Part shown: positions 36,201 through 43,577 of the stretch, piece by piece
How the letters are laid out: every line of letters starts with the position of its first letter
Position numbering within the stretch: the stretch's first letter is position 1
Assembly: GCA_019747875.1 (NCBI GenBank)
Contig: JAIEQI010000062.1
Span: forward strand, 1 to 64,000
Direction: 5' to 3'
DNA from: Candidatus Obscuribacterales bacterium
Lineage (GTDB): Bacteria; Cyanobacteriota; Vampirovibrionia; Obscuribacterales; Obscuribacteraceae
Length of the DNA: 64,000 nt
The notes under the pieces: model-generated
Told to the model about the DNA's origin: nothing
What the model saw: the letters and a program-made list of their open reading frames with translations, nothing else
The model's database searches: none
Position numbers and translations under genes: made by a program

Positions 36201-38317
36201 CAACATGGCGCGCGTCTGCATCGCTGCTGAATAAAGACAGCGCCGCTGGCTATGTCAGAAAGTCCATCCTCACGACAAAGCCGATGGTGGCAAGAATCTC
36301 ATTGCCCCGCTTCTTCACGCAAGACGATCGAGGAGTCGTCACAGCGATCGTCCACAATTTCAGCAATCAGGAGCAGAACGTCAATCTCGAATTACGTTTG
36401 GGCGATCAATTTAAAGCATCGCTGCCTACGACCCAGTCCATTAAAGTTGCTCCACAAGGCGCCGGTAGATTCACATGGCCAATTGATGTCGTCGGAGATG
36501 GGAAAACAAAAATCACCTTACTGGCACGTGGGGCTTCCGGCGGCGACGCACTTGTTCAAGATCTCAACATACTTTCCCATACTTTTCCGGCATTTGCGTA
36601 TCACAATGGCATCCTCAAAGAAACCAACGGTAAGCTCGAGTTGCCGTTAAAGCAGTTCGGTGATGCACGCGGTGGCACTGGCAAGTTTACGCTCAAAGTT
36701 TCTCCTTCGGCGATCGGACCTGTACTTGGAAATTTCGATCAACTCATCGACTATCCTTACGGTTGCACAGAACAAACAATGAGTCGAATGATGCCTTCAG
36801 TGGTAGCGATGCAACTGCATAACAAGCTCGGATTGCCTCTTAGCGATGACATGCAAGACTTATTCAAGCGCGTTTATCATGCGAGCCTGGCAAAGCTAGT
36901 GGCGCATCACAATGGAGACGGCGGCTGGGGATGGTGGCAGGGTGATACCAGCAATTTATATCTCACGGCCTACGTTATGGAAGGATTGCACTGGCTGAAA
37001 GCCTCCGGATTCACTTACGATCAAGACATGAATCAACGAGGTAATCAATGGCTTCAAGAGAGACTCAATCAGTTTTCAGTGCTACCACCTTCCCCTGACG
37101 AAATGACGGATCTGTGTTATGCGTTTTATGCTCTGTCTCTCGATGGACAAAACGCAAATGTTTTTGCCCGCCTGAAGGCACCGGTAGCACAAGCTAGCTC
37201 GGGTCCAGAAGCACTTTCATATCTGACGCTCGCTTACAAGAATCTCGGCATGGAAGATGAAGCCAGAAAGTCCTATGCCGTTCTCAAAGAGCTCGCTAAT
37301 AAATCATGGGAGTATGTCAATTGGGAACACACTCCTGAGTTATTCCAACGCATGGGATACAAATATGCCTTTGATTACAGCTACCGATTCACACCGGCAG
37401 AAACTACCGCTCTTGCGTTTCGTGCTGCGCTCGTGATGGAGCCTACTAACGAAAAATACCTCGCTTCGATCCGCAACTGGATTCTTGTTCAGCACGACGA
37501 AAACGGATGGACTAATACAAAAACCACTTCGCAAGTCTTTCTTGCTTTACTTTCAGACGAAATGAAAATGGGAGGAAAGCGCCCGTGCAACTTTGAGGCG
37601 AGGGCAACGGTTTCAGGCAAGACGCTGGCATCGTACCTTTTCAATCAAAGTAATCGTTACTCCACAGAAAAGGTTCTCAAGCTTCAATTGCTAGGCAACG
37701 AGGACAAGATCACTATTACCAAAACCGGTCCCGGTAACTTGCACTACAGCTCAACGCTAGAGTATTTACGGCGCATCGAAAAAGGCAAGAAAGTAGTACC
37801 AAGATCCTCCCCACCGGATTTGACCGTGGAGCGACACTTCTACAAGCTTGAGCGCTACAAAGTGCCAAAGACGGAAGTCTGGGCGACCCGCGGCGTGCCG
37901 ATTGACGAAAGTGGTATTAAGACCGGCGACCTGATTTTGATGAAAGTCAAAATTCATGCTCCGTTCTCGATGCCTTACATCAAGGTGGAGGCACCATTGC
38001 CCAGTGGTGCTGAAGTAATTAGCAAGCAAGAATCTATAGAGACTCAAGATATGACTCCTGATGGTTTGGAGAACAGCAACGACGCATCCCTCTTCAACTA
38101 CTGGTGGACGCATCAAGACATTCTCGATGACCGCATTGTATTCTTCGTTACGCAGATGGCTCCAGGAAATGCCGAATTCCAGTCCCTTCTCCGCATGGAA
38201 ATGCCCGGCGAGCTAAACGCAAATCCTGTCAGCTTCGAAGGAATGTACAGTAAGGCAATCCGAGGCTACTCCGAAGGCGACACGATCAAAGTAACCGAAA
38301 CCCCAAGCGCAGAATGA
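33251..38317 (+). CDS. Bacterial alpha-2-macroglobulin, 1688 aa
   Basis: The ATG at 33251 has GAGG five bases upstream. The N-terminal 45 residues are polar, then one membrane segment (LYLLGFLFACFCAVAIFAVS) anchors a very large extracytoplasmic protein. MG domains with PDKILVRAYNVKT and TDKPIYRLGQTVMYKGFLRR lead to KEYYGKTV-like repeats and the Pro/Ala-rich bait region (SALPPPSAAPAPPPPTEQ, about residue 915-935). The thioester motif CTEQ is present at residues 1172-1175 in YPYGCTEQTMSR, then the alpha-helical thioester domain with NGDGGWGWW. Such proteins trap attacking proteases by cleavage of the bait region and covalent capture. The usual partner PBP1C is not seen next door. Confidence 0.93.
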   Translation: MTAGPNDPQEPNSSSDPNSSASKSDGTPSSSPDAAAKAQVKSVWDRFRPALYLLGFLFACFCAVAIFAVSPALRAAIGPYFYSMRDPLSSVQQASMTIPSGKRLSILLNGVGSTSYHARIYKYDKNFSPSAAAQHDPEHVYPYPHLQTSEIINNQVNGTVVWETDKTLRYVDFDRYIDKLEFPDNLPPGDYFYTLTFNGTPEKVEERTAAGAFRVSDISFLLKTAPDKILVRAYNVKTMQPIPDASVQICSRIGDRIVPGKSIKTQSDGTAIITEGQNNRRENPSPVLLVKFGENKASVSDEYPSGWRTHLLNHFASYGISMMNDVLDIITDKPIYRLGQTVMYKGFLRRLKVSGGYEAPVAGESIPVEIRDPEGNTFLSSTAKTGEFGDFTGSFTIPADGKTGSYTINPINFPNSAFGIEILQYRKPEYEVAIQPEAPFVLAGKKAKAKVVAKYFFGGPVAGAKVDYTITRAISWKVRDRVFGVSPEQAFFGISAADRYNRSMPQLNSYSADDAPVTGSGLTNDKGEFEVAFDTKLLSKESPWSDGNQAQEYNIQATITDLSRKSVDTTGDALATPGNYALALQTDSWLAKPGEKLQARIEAKDYYGKTVPSRNIALSLEQWTYDTQKKKWETSVIASANTSTDQNGKASSGIQVPADYKGHELLLCARSKDADGNDIMDYSSLWVENQNSQSADFKLELDKLVYEPNDTVKAVLKLPQEIKKKKLIGIASIDGTTIFAHKCLDANSANAVIEFPLKDSYAPQSTLRVLLVDEEFNQITQESPLKIYPRKSLLDVSIKPNKEKLEPGETAEFSLTAKTSDGKPAANTPVVLSLVDESIYAISPDSRQNIVEFFQSTRPSYVNSFVACQPIPSQQLPGVAWFINPFGGFESQARSFGTLAEKGMMMEGASDSMSALPPPSAAPAPPPPTEQRSMAKQESDGASSAAKEPVIRADFKDTAFFSGAILTDSKGEAKVKTKLPDNLTTWRASASLLNKDSAAGYVRKSILTTKPMVARISLPRFFTQDDRGVVTAIVHNFSNQEQNVNLELRLGDQFKASLPTTQSIKVAPQGAGRFTWPIDVVGDGKTKITLLARGASGGDALVQDLNILSHTFPAFAYHNGILKETNGKLELPLKQFGDARGGTGKFTLKVSPSAIGPVLGNFDQLIDYPYGCTEQTMSRMMPSVVAMQLHNKLGLPLSDDMQDLFKRVYHASLAKLVAHHNGDGGWGWWQGDTSNLYLTAYVMEGLHWLKASGFTYDQDMNQRGNQWLQERLNQFSVLPPSPDEMTDLCYAFYALSLDGQNANVFARLKAPVAQASSGPEALSYLTLAYKNLGMEDEARKSYAVLKELANKSWEYVNWEHTPELFQRMGYKYAFDYSYRFTPAETTALAFRAALVMEPTNEKYLASIRNWILVQHDENGWTNTKTTSQVFLALLSDEMKMGGKRPCNFEARATVSGKTLASYLFNQSNRYSTEKVLKLQLLGNEDKITITKTGPGNLHYSSTLEYLRRIEKGKKVVPRSSPPDLTVERHFYKLERYKVPKTEVWATRGVPIDESGIKTGDLILMKVKIHAPFSMPYIKVEAPLPSGAEVISKQESIETQDMTPDGLENSNDASLFNYWWTHQDILDDRIVFFVTQMAPGNAEFQSLLRMEMPGELNANPVSFEGMYSKAIRGYSEGDTIKVTETPSAE

Positions 38318-38363
38318 TTCGGATTTTATCCCGTAACATGAAGAAATTTGACATGCTTGGGAT

Positions 38364-39098
38364 ATGTCTTTATCCAATTATTTTTCCAGTGAAAACAAGC
38401 TATTGATTTGCGCCGCTTCATCGATAGAGATGAATGCATTTCTGTCAGGCGCGGGCAGAGAGCTCTGCGCAGAAGATATGTCGGGCTGGAGAACGATTCA
38501 TTTTGAAAAGTATTCTGTTTTGCAAACTGGGATCGGGAAATCTAACGCGGCAGGCTCAGTTGCGATAGAACTGAGAAACGCTTTGGCAGAGAAGAGAACG
38601 TATTCGGCGGTATTGAACATTGGCATCGCCGGAGCGCTTTCATCGGAGTTAAGTAAAGGCATGTCCATTCTTTCCGATTCAATGATTCTAGCGGACGAAG
38701 GCACCCCCTTAGCGGGTTCTCCTGCCTGGCGCTCACTTGAAGACGGTGGATTCGCAATCAACAAGTTTGTTTGCCAGAGAACAGAATGGTGGCAATTCCT
38801 TTCCAAAATCGTAGATGCCGTTGGCCCAATCGCAACCATTTCAACAATCTCCGGAACAGCTGAATTGGCTAGAAGTTACGTTGACCGCTCCTCTGCGATT
38901 GCAGAAGGAATGGAAGGAGCATCGATCGCCTTGGTCTGTGCTCACTTTGGAGTCGATTGTGCTGAGCTCCGCGCAATTAGCAATATCTGTGGAAACAGCA
39001 ATCGGGAAGAAAACCCCTGGGATTTTCCCGCCGCACTAAACAAATTGTCCGAATTGGGAGCTTCAATTGTAGAGAGACACAGCGCCAAAACGCTTTGA
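38364..39098 (+). CDS. mqnB: Futalosine hydrolase
   Basis: The 244-aa protein belongs to the nucleoside-phosphorylase-like fold and carries the futalosine-hydrolase pattern: VLQTGIGKSNAAGSVA, VLNIGIAGAL, DSMILADEGTP, and EGMEGASIALVC followed by ELRAISNICGN. MqnB splits futalosine into hypoxanthine and dehypoxanthine futalosine in the alternative menaquinone pathway. This implies that the organism makes menaquinone by the futalosine route. The other mqn genes are not in the window. It overlaps or abuts the flavin-reductase-like gene on the same strand, so the two are co-transcribed. The Shine-Dalgarno is weak. Confidence 0.85.
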   Translation: MSLSNYFSSENKLLICAASSIEMNAFLSGAGRELCAEDMSGWRTIHFEKYSVLQTGIGKSNAAGSVAIELRNALAEKRTYSAVLNIGIAGALSSELSKGMSILSDSMILADEGTPLAGSPAWRSLEDGGFAINKFVCQRTEWWQFLSKIVDAVGPIATISTISGTAELARSYVDRSSAIAEGMEGASIALVCAHFGVDCAELRAISNICGNSNREENPWDFPAALNKLSELGASIVERHSAKTL

Positions 39099-39103
39099 AA
39101 AGC

Positions 39104-39733
39104 ATGTATATAAAGACTAACGAGATTGATTTTGAAACAAGCTACAAGATACTAATCGGTAGCGTCGTGCCCCGCCCGATCGCATGGGTATCAACAAAGA
39201 GCAAATCGGGAACGTTCAACCTTGCACCGTTCTCCTTTTTCAATGCAGTAAGCTCCAACCCACCGATTATAGTTTTCTCCGCTGGGTTAAAAACGATCAA
39301 AACGGAGCACGGCTATGAAGTCGGTCCCAAAGATACAGTACGGAACGTGAAGGATACAGGCGAATTTGTAGTAAACATTGTCAGCCGAAAACTAGCAGAA
39401 CAGATGAACCAGACGAGTGCCAACTATCCACCGGAGGTGAGTGAATTCGACGCAGTAGGACTGACGCCCGCGCCATCGCATATGGTATCAGCGCCGCGAG
39501 TAGGAGAATCTCTCGTCAGTATGGAATGCAAGCTATACCAACACATCGAATTCGGCAAGGAAGCCGGCGCGGGCAACCTTATCATCGGCGAAGTGCTTTG
39601 CTTTCATCTTGACGATGGGGTCTATAAGGATGGATACATCGATATTGATGTTTTAGACCCAATTGGCAGACTGGCAGGAATCGGTTATTGCACTGTCAAG
39701 GATCGCTTTGAGATCCCTCGACCGAAACTATAA
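39104..39733 (+). CDS. Flavin-reductase-like FMN-binding protein, 209 aa
   Basis: The protein has the split-barrel FMN-binding fold: VVPRPIAWVSTKSKSGTFNL, APFSFFNAVSSNPPIIVFSA and KDTVRNVKDTGEFVVNIV are the conserved elements. Members reduce flavin with NAD(P)H or act as FMN-dependent oxidoreductases. I use the ATG at 39104; a TTG at 39095 that overlaps the mqnB stop (TTGA) is an alternative and would give coupled translation. Either way it follows mqnB within a few bases, so it may work near quinone synthesis or simply be co-expressed. Substrate unknown. Confidence 0.8.
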   Translation: MYIKTNEIDFETSYKILIGSVVPRPIAWVSTKSKSGTFNLAPFSFFNAVSSNPPIIVFSAGLKTIKTEHGYEVGPKDTVRNVKDTGEFVVNIVSRKLAEQMNQTSANYPPEVSEFDAVGLTPAPSHMVSAPRVGESLVSMECKLYQHIEFGKEAGAGNLIIGEVLCFHLDDGVYKDGYIDIDVLDPIGRLAGIGYCTVKDRFEIPRPKL

Positions 39734-39768
39734 GCACAACTCTAGAGCCCCGAAATCCTTACTTATTG

Positions 39769-39787
39769 CGAGGGGCAGTATCCCTCG
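39769..39787 (+). terminator. Hairpin after the flavin-reductase-like gene
   Basis: CGAGGG at 39769-39774 pairs with CCCTCG at 39782-39787 around a 7-base loop, about 35 bases after the stop codon. There is no clear T-run. The rest of the spacer up to 39978 holds no gene I can support. Confidence 0.4.
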
Positions 39788-39978
39788 AAAGATAGGTGGC
39801 CACGCCAAAGCACTATGGAAATCAATAGCAGATTTAACCACTTTGATGGCGAACATGTATTGGCCATCGCATGACATTATTTGTATACTATTCAAATCCG
39901 GCAATCTTTCTTTATATTCCATAATCGACGCCACTGCGTTTGGCTTGGCGCGAGCACACAACCCATAGGGGGAATTGT

Positions 39979-40233
39979 ATGCGCGTAGAACTCGTCTATA
40001 CACCTGGTTGCACCTCTTATAGAAAAGCCCTTCATCTGCTCGAAACGGTAATTGCCGAAGAGCGCCTGCCCATATATGTGGAGTTACAAGTTCATGAGGG
40101 CAGTGAGGGACAAACCCCGTGCATCAAAGTCGATGGCGAAAAGCTCAGCGATTCTGCCCATCAGTGTGTCGAAGAACTACGCGGACTAATTTCGCGCCGT
40201 TGGAATGAACTTACAGCAATGCTCTCCCATTAG
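39979..40233 (+). CDS. Thioredoxin-fold small protein, 84 aa
   Basis: AGGGGGA six bases before the ATG at 39979 fixes this start (the frame runs open further upstream). The protein begins MRVELVYTPGCTSYRKALHL, a beta strand ending at a single cysteine (C11) where thioredoxin-like proteins have a CxxC, then a helix and QTPCIKVDGEKLSD, which recalls the cis-proline strand (TPC-IKVDG). It resembles small thioredoxin-like proteins with a YTPGC start that act in redox or metal handling. With only one cysteine at the usual site plus C43, the mechanism would differ from thioredoxin. Confidence 0.7.
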   Translation: MRVELVYTPGCTSYRKALHLLETVIAEERLPIYVELQVHEGSEGQTPCIKVDGEKLSDSAHQCVEELRGLISRRWNELTAMLSH

Positions 40234-40316
40234 TCGGTAGCATAACGAGCACAACAGAGGGTTATAATTTCTGCCTTAAGGCGGTCAGTACCGTCGTGGA
40301 ACACAAGGAACTCACC

Positions 40317-40766
40317 GTGGCAGACCCGCAGGACCCAGGCGCAACCGATAATTCCGCAAATGCGGAGCAAAAAATGCAAAGCGGTGCTTCTGAAAGTACT
40401 GGCAGCAAGACATCTGCCCCAGAGACTATTAGCAGCACTAAAGGCAGCAAATCCAAGTACGATTGGCTGTCACCCGTGGTTTTGTGCATCCTCTTGCTCG
40501 TATTGATTTCCGCCATCCGTGTCTACATTGGCGGTCCGGAAGGGGTCGTCTTCGTATGGAAAGATGAGCTTAGCTTCACCGATGTCGTAGTAAACATTGC
40601 CGATTATGCGAACCTTCCAAGATCCGAGCTTGCCAAGCACCCAAAACTGCTTATCCAGATGGAAGAGATGGATTTGCTCAATCCGACCTACGAAAGACCC
40701 TATAAGCGTAAACGAATTAGAAAAAATTCTGACAACCCTTCTGAGTCGCAAAGTGCAACGCCGTAG
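40317..40766 (+). CDS. Small single-span membrane protein, 149 aa
   Basis: The GTG at 40317 has AAGGA seven bases upstream and is preferred to the GTG at 40296. The N-terminal 50 residues are polar and low-complexity (Ser/Ala/Thr-rich), then one membrane segment (SPVVLCILLLVLISAIRVYI) and an outer or inner domain with GGPEGVVFVWKDELSFTDVV and a basic end (ERPYKRKRIRKN). No family is recognised. It precedes the glycan-acylation genes by 143 bases but is not clearly in their operon. Confidence 0.65.
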   Translation: MADPQDPGATDNSANAEQKMQSGASESTGSKTSAPETISSTKGSKSKYDWLSPVVLCILLLVLISAIRVYIGGPEGVVFVWKDELSFTDVVVNIADYANLPRSELAKHPKLLIQMEEMDLLNPTYERPYKRKRIRKNSDNPSESQSATP

Positions 40767-40909
40767 GGCTTTCGCGTCCCTGCCACAGTATTAATTTGCT
40801 CACAAGCTTAGCGCCTAGACTTTGTCATTGGCCAGGGATATCATTACATCCAGACTGAAACTGGGAAGTCCGGTACTCAGTCGATTTGGCGTTCCGGTCC
40901 AGGCTAAAC

Positions 40910-42361
40910 ATGCTATTTAATTCAATCAAATACGCACTGTTCTTGCCGGTGGTGGCGATTCTCTTTTGGATATTGCCCCAGCGATTCCGGGTTCCGTTGC
41001 TATTAGCAGCCAGCTACTTCTTCTACATGAGCTGGCGCCCTATCTACATTTTTCTGATTCTTGGACTCACCGTCGGAAATTATTTTGCTGGCTTGCTCAT
41101 TGCAAATCAGCCCCAGCGCAAGAAATTTTGGATGGTGACAGCCGTTGCCGCGAACCTAGCCGTTCTTGTTTACTTCAAATATGCCTATTTCGCTGACGAA
41201 ACACTTGCTGCGATGCTGAAGCCAGCTGGTATAGCGGTTCCTGCCATTCCCTTTGAAATCGTTCTACCATTAGGAATTTCATTTTTCGTTTTTGAATTCA
41301 TCCACTATGTCGTAGACATCTACCGCGGTGGAGCCCCAGTCAAATCCTTCATGGGATTCTCTTTGTTTGCCAGCTTCTTTCCGACACAAATTGCTGGACC
41401 GATCAAGCGCTATCAAGATTTCGTGCCGCAATTTCTGGCCGAGGCAAAATTCACCCCGCAATGCCTTGATGAAGGGGTGACTCTCATCTTATTTGGATTG
41501 TTCAAGAAAGTGATGATTGCAGACAATCTCTCGTTCTTTGTTCAGGGCGGCTTTTCACATCCTGAATTATTTACGGGACTTGATCTGTGGATCTTCACGT
41601 ATGCATTTGCTTTCCAAATCTACTTTGATTTTTCAGGCTACACCGATATCGCCCGCGGTTCTGCAAAGCTGTTCGGATACAAAGTGCCGATCAACTTCAA
41701 CTTGCCCTATCTAGCAAATAACATGGCGAACTTTTGGCACCGCTGGCACATCTCACTTTCAACATGGCTGCGCGATTACTTGTTCATTCCGCTGGGTGGG
41801 TCACGATGCAGCAAATGGTTGAATTACCGAAACCTGTTCTTGACCATGGCACTCGGTGGTCTCTGGCATGGAGCGGCAGCACACTTCTTCTTCTGGGGGA
41901 TATTTCATGGACTTGCACTGATAGTGCACAAGGAATTCCAAAATCTTCAAGAACTAGTGGCACCACTTAAACAGTTTGTGCAATCCAAGACGGGCCACGT
42001 GCTTTCGGTCATCCTAACCTTTCACGCCGTATGTATTAGCTGGGTGCTGTTCCGAGCTGAAACCAACGAAGCGTGCCTTTCAATATTGAAGAAGATGTTC
42101 TTTCTCGATCCGGCAGCTCAAGGCGCATCAATGCTCGCAATGAAGCTTCCGGAAATCAATTATCCGCTCGTTTACCCTTCGATATATATCCTTCTACCGA
42201 TACTTGTCGCATCACATTTCATTATGGGATATGTCAACGAGAAGAAGCTTCTCGATAATGTCCCCAAGGGAATGAAAGCCGTTTATTGTTTCACTCTGAT
42301 GGTGATTATTCTTGCATTCTCGCCCGATAAATCGCCACGCTTCATTTACTTCCAGTTCTAG
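40910..42361 (+). CDS. MBOAT-family O-acyltransferase (AlgI/DltB-like)
   Basis: The ATG at 40910 has CCAGG six bases upstream; the frame is open further, but the upstream codons add nothing membrane-like. The 483-aa protein has about ten membrane spans and the MBOAT histidine motif LGGLWHGAAAHFFFWG, with MANFWHRWHISLSTWLRDYLF just before it and PLGISFFVFEFIHYVVD and PTQIAGPIKRY earlier. Such proteins carry an acyl (often acetyl) group across the membrane and place it on an exported polymer, as in alginate or D-alanylation systems. The next gene encodes the expected SGNH partner, its ribosome site overlapping this stop codon. Confidence 0.93.
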   Translation: MLFNSIKYALFLPVVAILFWILPQRFRVPLLLAASYFFYMSWRPIYIFLILGLTVGNYFAGLLIANQPQRKKFWMVTAVAANLAVLVYFKYAYFADETLAAMLKPAGIAVPAIPFEIVLPLGISFFVFEFIHYVVDIYRGGAPVKSFMGFSLFASFFPTQIAGPIKRYQDFVPQFLAEAKFTPQCLDEGVTLILFGLFKKVMIADNLSFFVQGGFSHPELFTGLDLWIFTYAFAFQIYFDFSGYTDIARGSAKLFGYKVPINFNLPYLANNMANFWHRWHISLSTWLRDYLFIPLGGSRCSKWLNYRNLFLTMALGGLWHGAAAHFFFWGIFHGLALIVHKEFQNLQELVAPLKQFVQSKTGHVLSVILTFHAVCISWVLFRAETNEACLSILKKMFFLDPAAQGASMLAMKLPEINYPLVYPSIYILLPILVASHFIMGYVNEKKLLDNVPKGMKAVYCFTLMVIILAFSPDKSPRFIYFQF

Positions 42362-42369
42362 GAGTGAAC

Positions 42370-43554
42370 ATGAGTTTTGCTAGACAACTGAAAGAATTGG
42401 TAAAGACAAGCTATGTAGCATGGGCGTTTATCGCATTGATTGCTTGTGATCTTTTCTGTCATGTCGCCTGGCCAAATTTGAAATTGGATCATTTTGCGTC
42501 CCCAAATCACAGCATGGTTTGGTGGACGATAGATGATTTCCGCAAACAACAGAAGAACCCAGACATAGTCTTGATGGGCTCTTCACTTCTCATGCACGTC
42601 CTTCATGGCGGCGATGCGGAATATCTGCAATTGCCACAAAACGAAGTCTTCCACCATAAGGCAGTAATGCTAGAGAATCTTTTGAAAGAGAAGACCGGCG
42701 CATCGGTAAATACATTTGTCTTTGCATTAGCGGGGCAAATGGCATCAGATGCTTACGCTCTGTCAAGCACACTTCTTACCGGAGAGAGAAAACCGAAGGC
42801 TATTGTTTATACAATCGCGCCACGCGACTTTATGGACAACACATTCTCTAATCCCGCCAGCACAGAGATTTTCAAATTTATGAATCACCTGGGGGGAGCT
42901 AAAGATGTGGCTTGGCAAGCTCGTCCTGGCTTCCTGGACAAGGTCGAATATGGCCTGGAAAACCTCAGCGCACTTTACGATCACCGGCAGTACCTGGTCT
43001 ATCTGCAGCACAAGTATTCAGAATCCGTGCTCAAACTGATCGGATTCAAGAATATGGCCGAGATTCATACGCCGTTCAAATTGAGGCGCCTGGCGCTTTT
43101 GGACCTTCCGGAACACACAGGAACTAACGAAAGAATAGCTTGTCCCAATCTGCCTCCTACGTTCACTGATAACTCGGACGAATACAGAATGCGCTATCAG
43201 CCATTCAAGGAAAAGCCATACCGGATACAAGTGGCGTATATGGAGAAGTTCTTGAGCTATTGCAAGCAAGAGGGCATCCAGGTCATTCTCGTAAACATGC
43301 CGCTTTTAGATCAGAATCTAAAACTGATGCCGCAGGGTTCCTATGATCTCTACAAGTCTACGGTGCAAAATCTTGCAAGCAAGTATGATGCTCAATTTCT
43401 CGACATGCATGATCCTGCAACCTTTAAGCAGGAAATGTATTGCGATACTGCACATATGAATGGAAAAGGTGGCATGAAGTTCTTTACTCTCCTCAGCGAG
43501 AAACTCGCCAATGACTCTAAGTTAGCCATTGGAAAGCAAGGCACGTGGCAGTGA
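42370..43554 (+). CDS. SGNH-type partner of the MBOAT acyltransferase (AlgJ/DltD-like)
   Basis: AGGAG overlapping the previous stop codon lies five bases before the ATG at 42370. A membrane anchor (YVAWAFIALIACDLFCHVAW) is followed by an extracytoplasmic domain with VLMGSSLLMHVLHGG (the SGNH nucleophile, GSS form), IVYTIAPRDFMDNTF, QVILVNMPLLDQN and CDTAHMNGKG, the Asp-x-x-His pair that ends the active site. These proteins accept the acyl group from the MBOAT channel and transfer it to a polysaccharide. The polymer is unknown. Confidence 0.85.
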   Translation: MSFARQLKELVKTSYVAWAFIALIACDLFCHVAWPNLKLDHFASPNHSMVWWTIDDFRKQQKNPDIVLMGSSLLMHVLHGGDAEYLQLPQNEVFHHKAVMLENLLKEKTGASVNTFVFALAGQMASDAYALSSTLLTGERKPKAIVYTIAPRDFMDNTFSNPASTEIFKFMNHLGGAKDVAWQARPGFLDKVEYGLENLSALYDHRQYLVYLQHKYSESVLKLIGFKNMAEIHTPFKLRRLALLDLPEHTGTNERIACPNLPPTFTDNSDEYRMRYQPFKEKPYRIQVAYMEKFLSYCKQEGIQVILVNMPLLDQNLKLMPQGSYDLYKSTVQNLASKYDAQFLDMHDPATFKQEMYCDTAHMNGKGGMKFFTLLSEKLANDSKLAIGKQGTWQ

Positions 43555-43577
43555 CTAGAAAAGGATTCATCAGGTAA

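Noticed and set aside
39728..40003. 91-aa minus-strand ORF in the spacer before the thioredoxin-fold gene
   Set aside because: No ribosome site, overlaps the start of a well-supported gene, and the sequence has no protein-like pattern.
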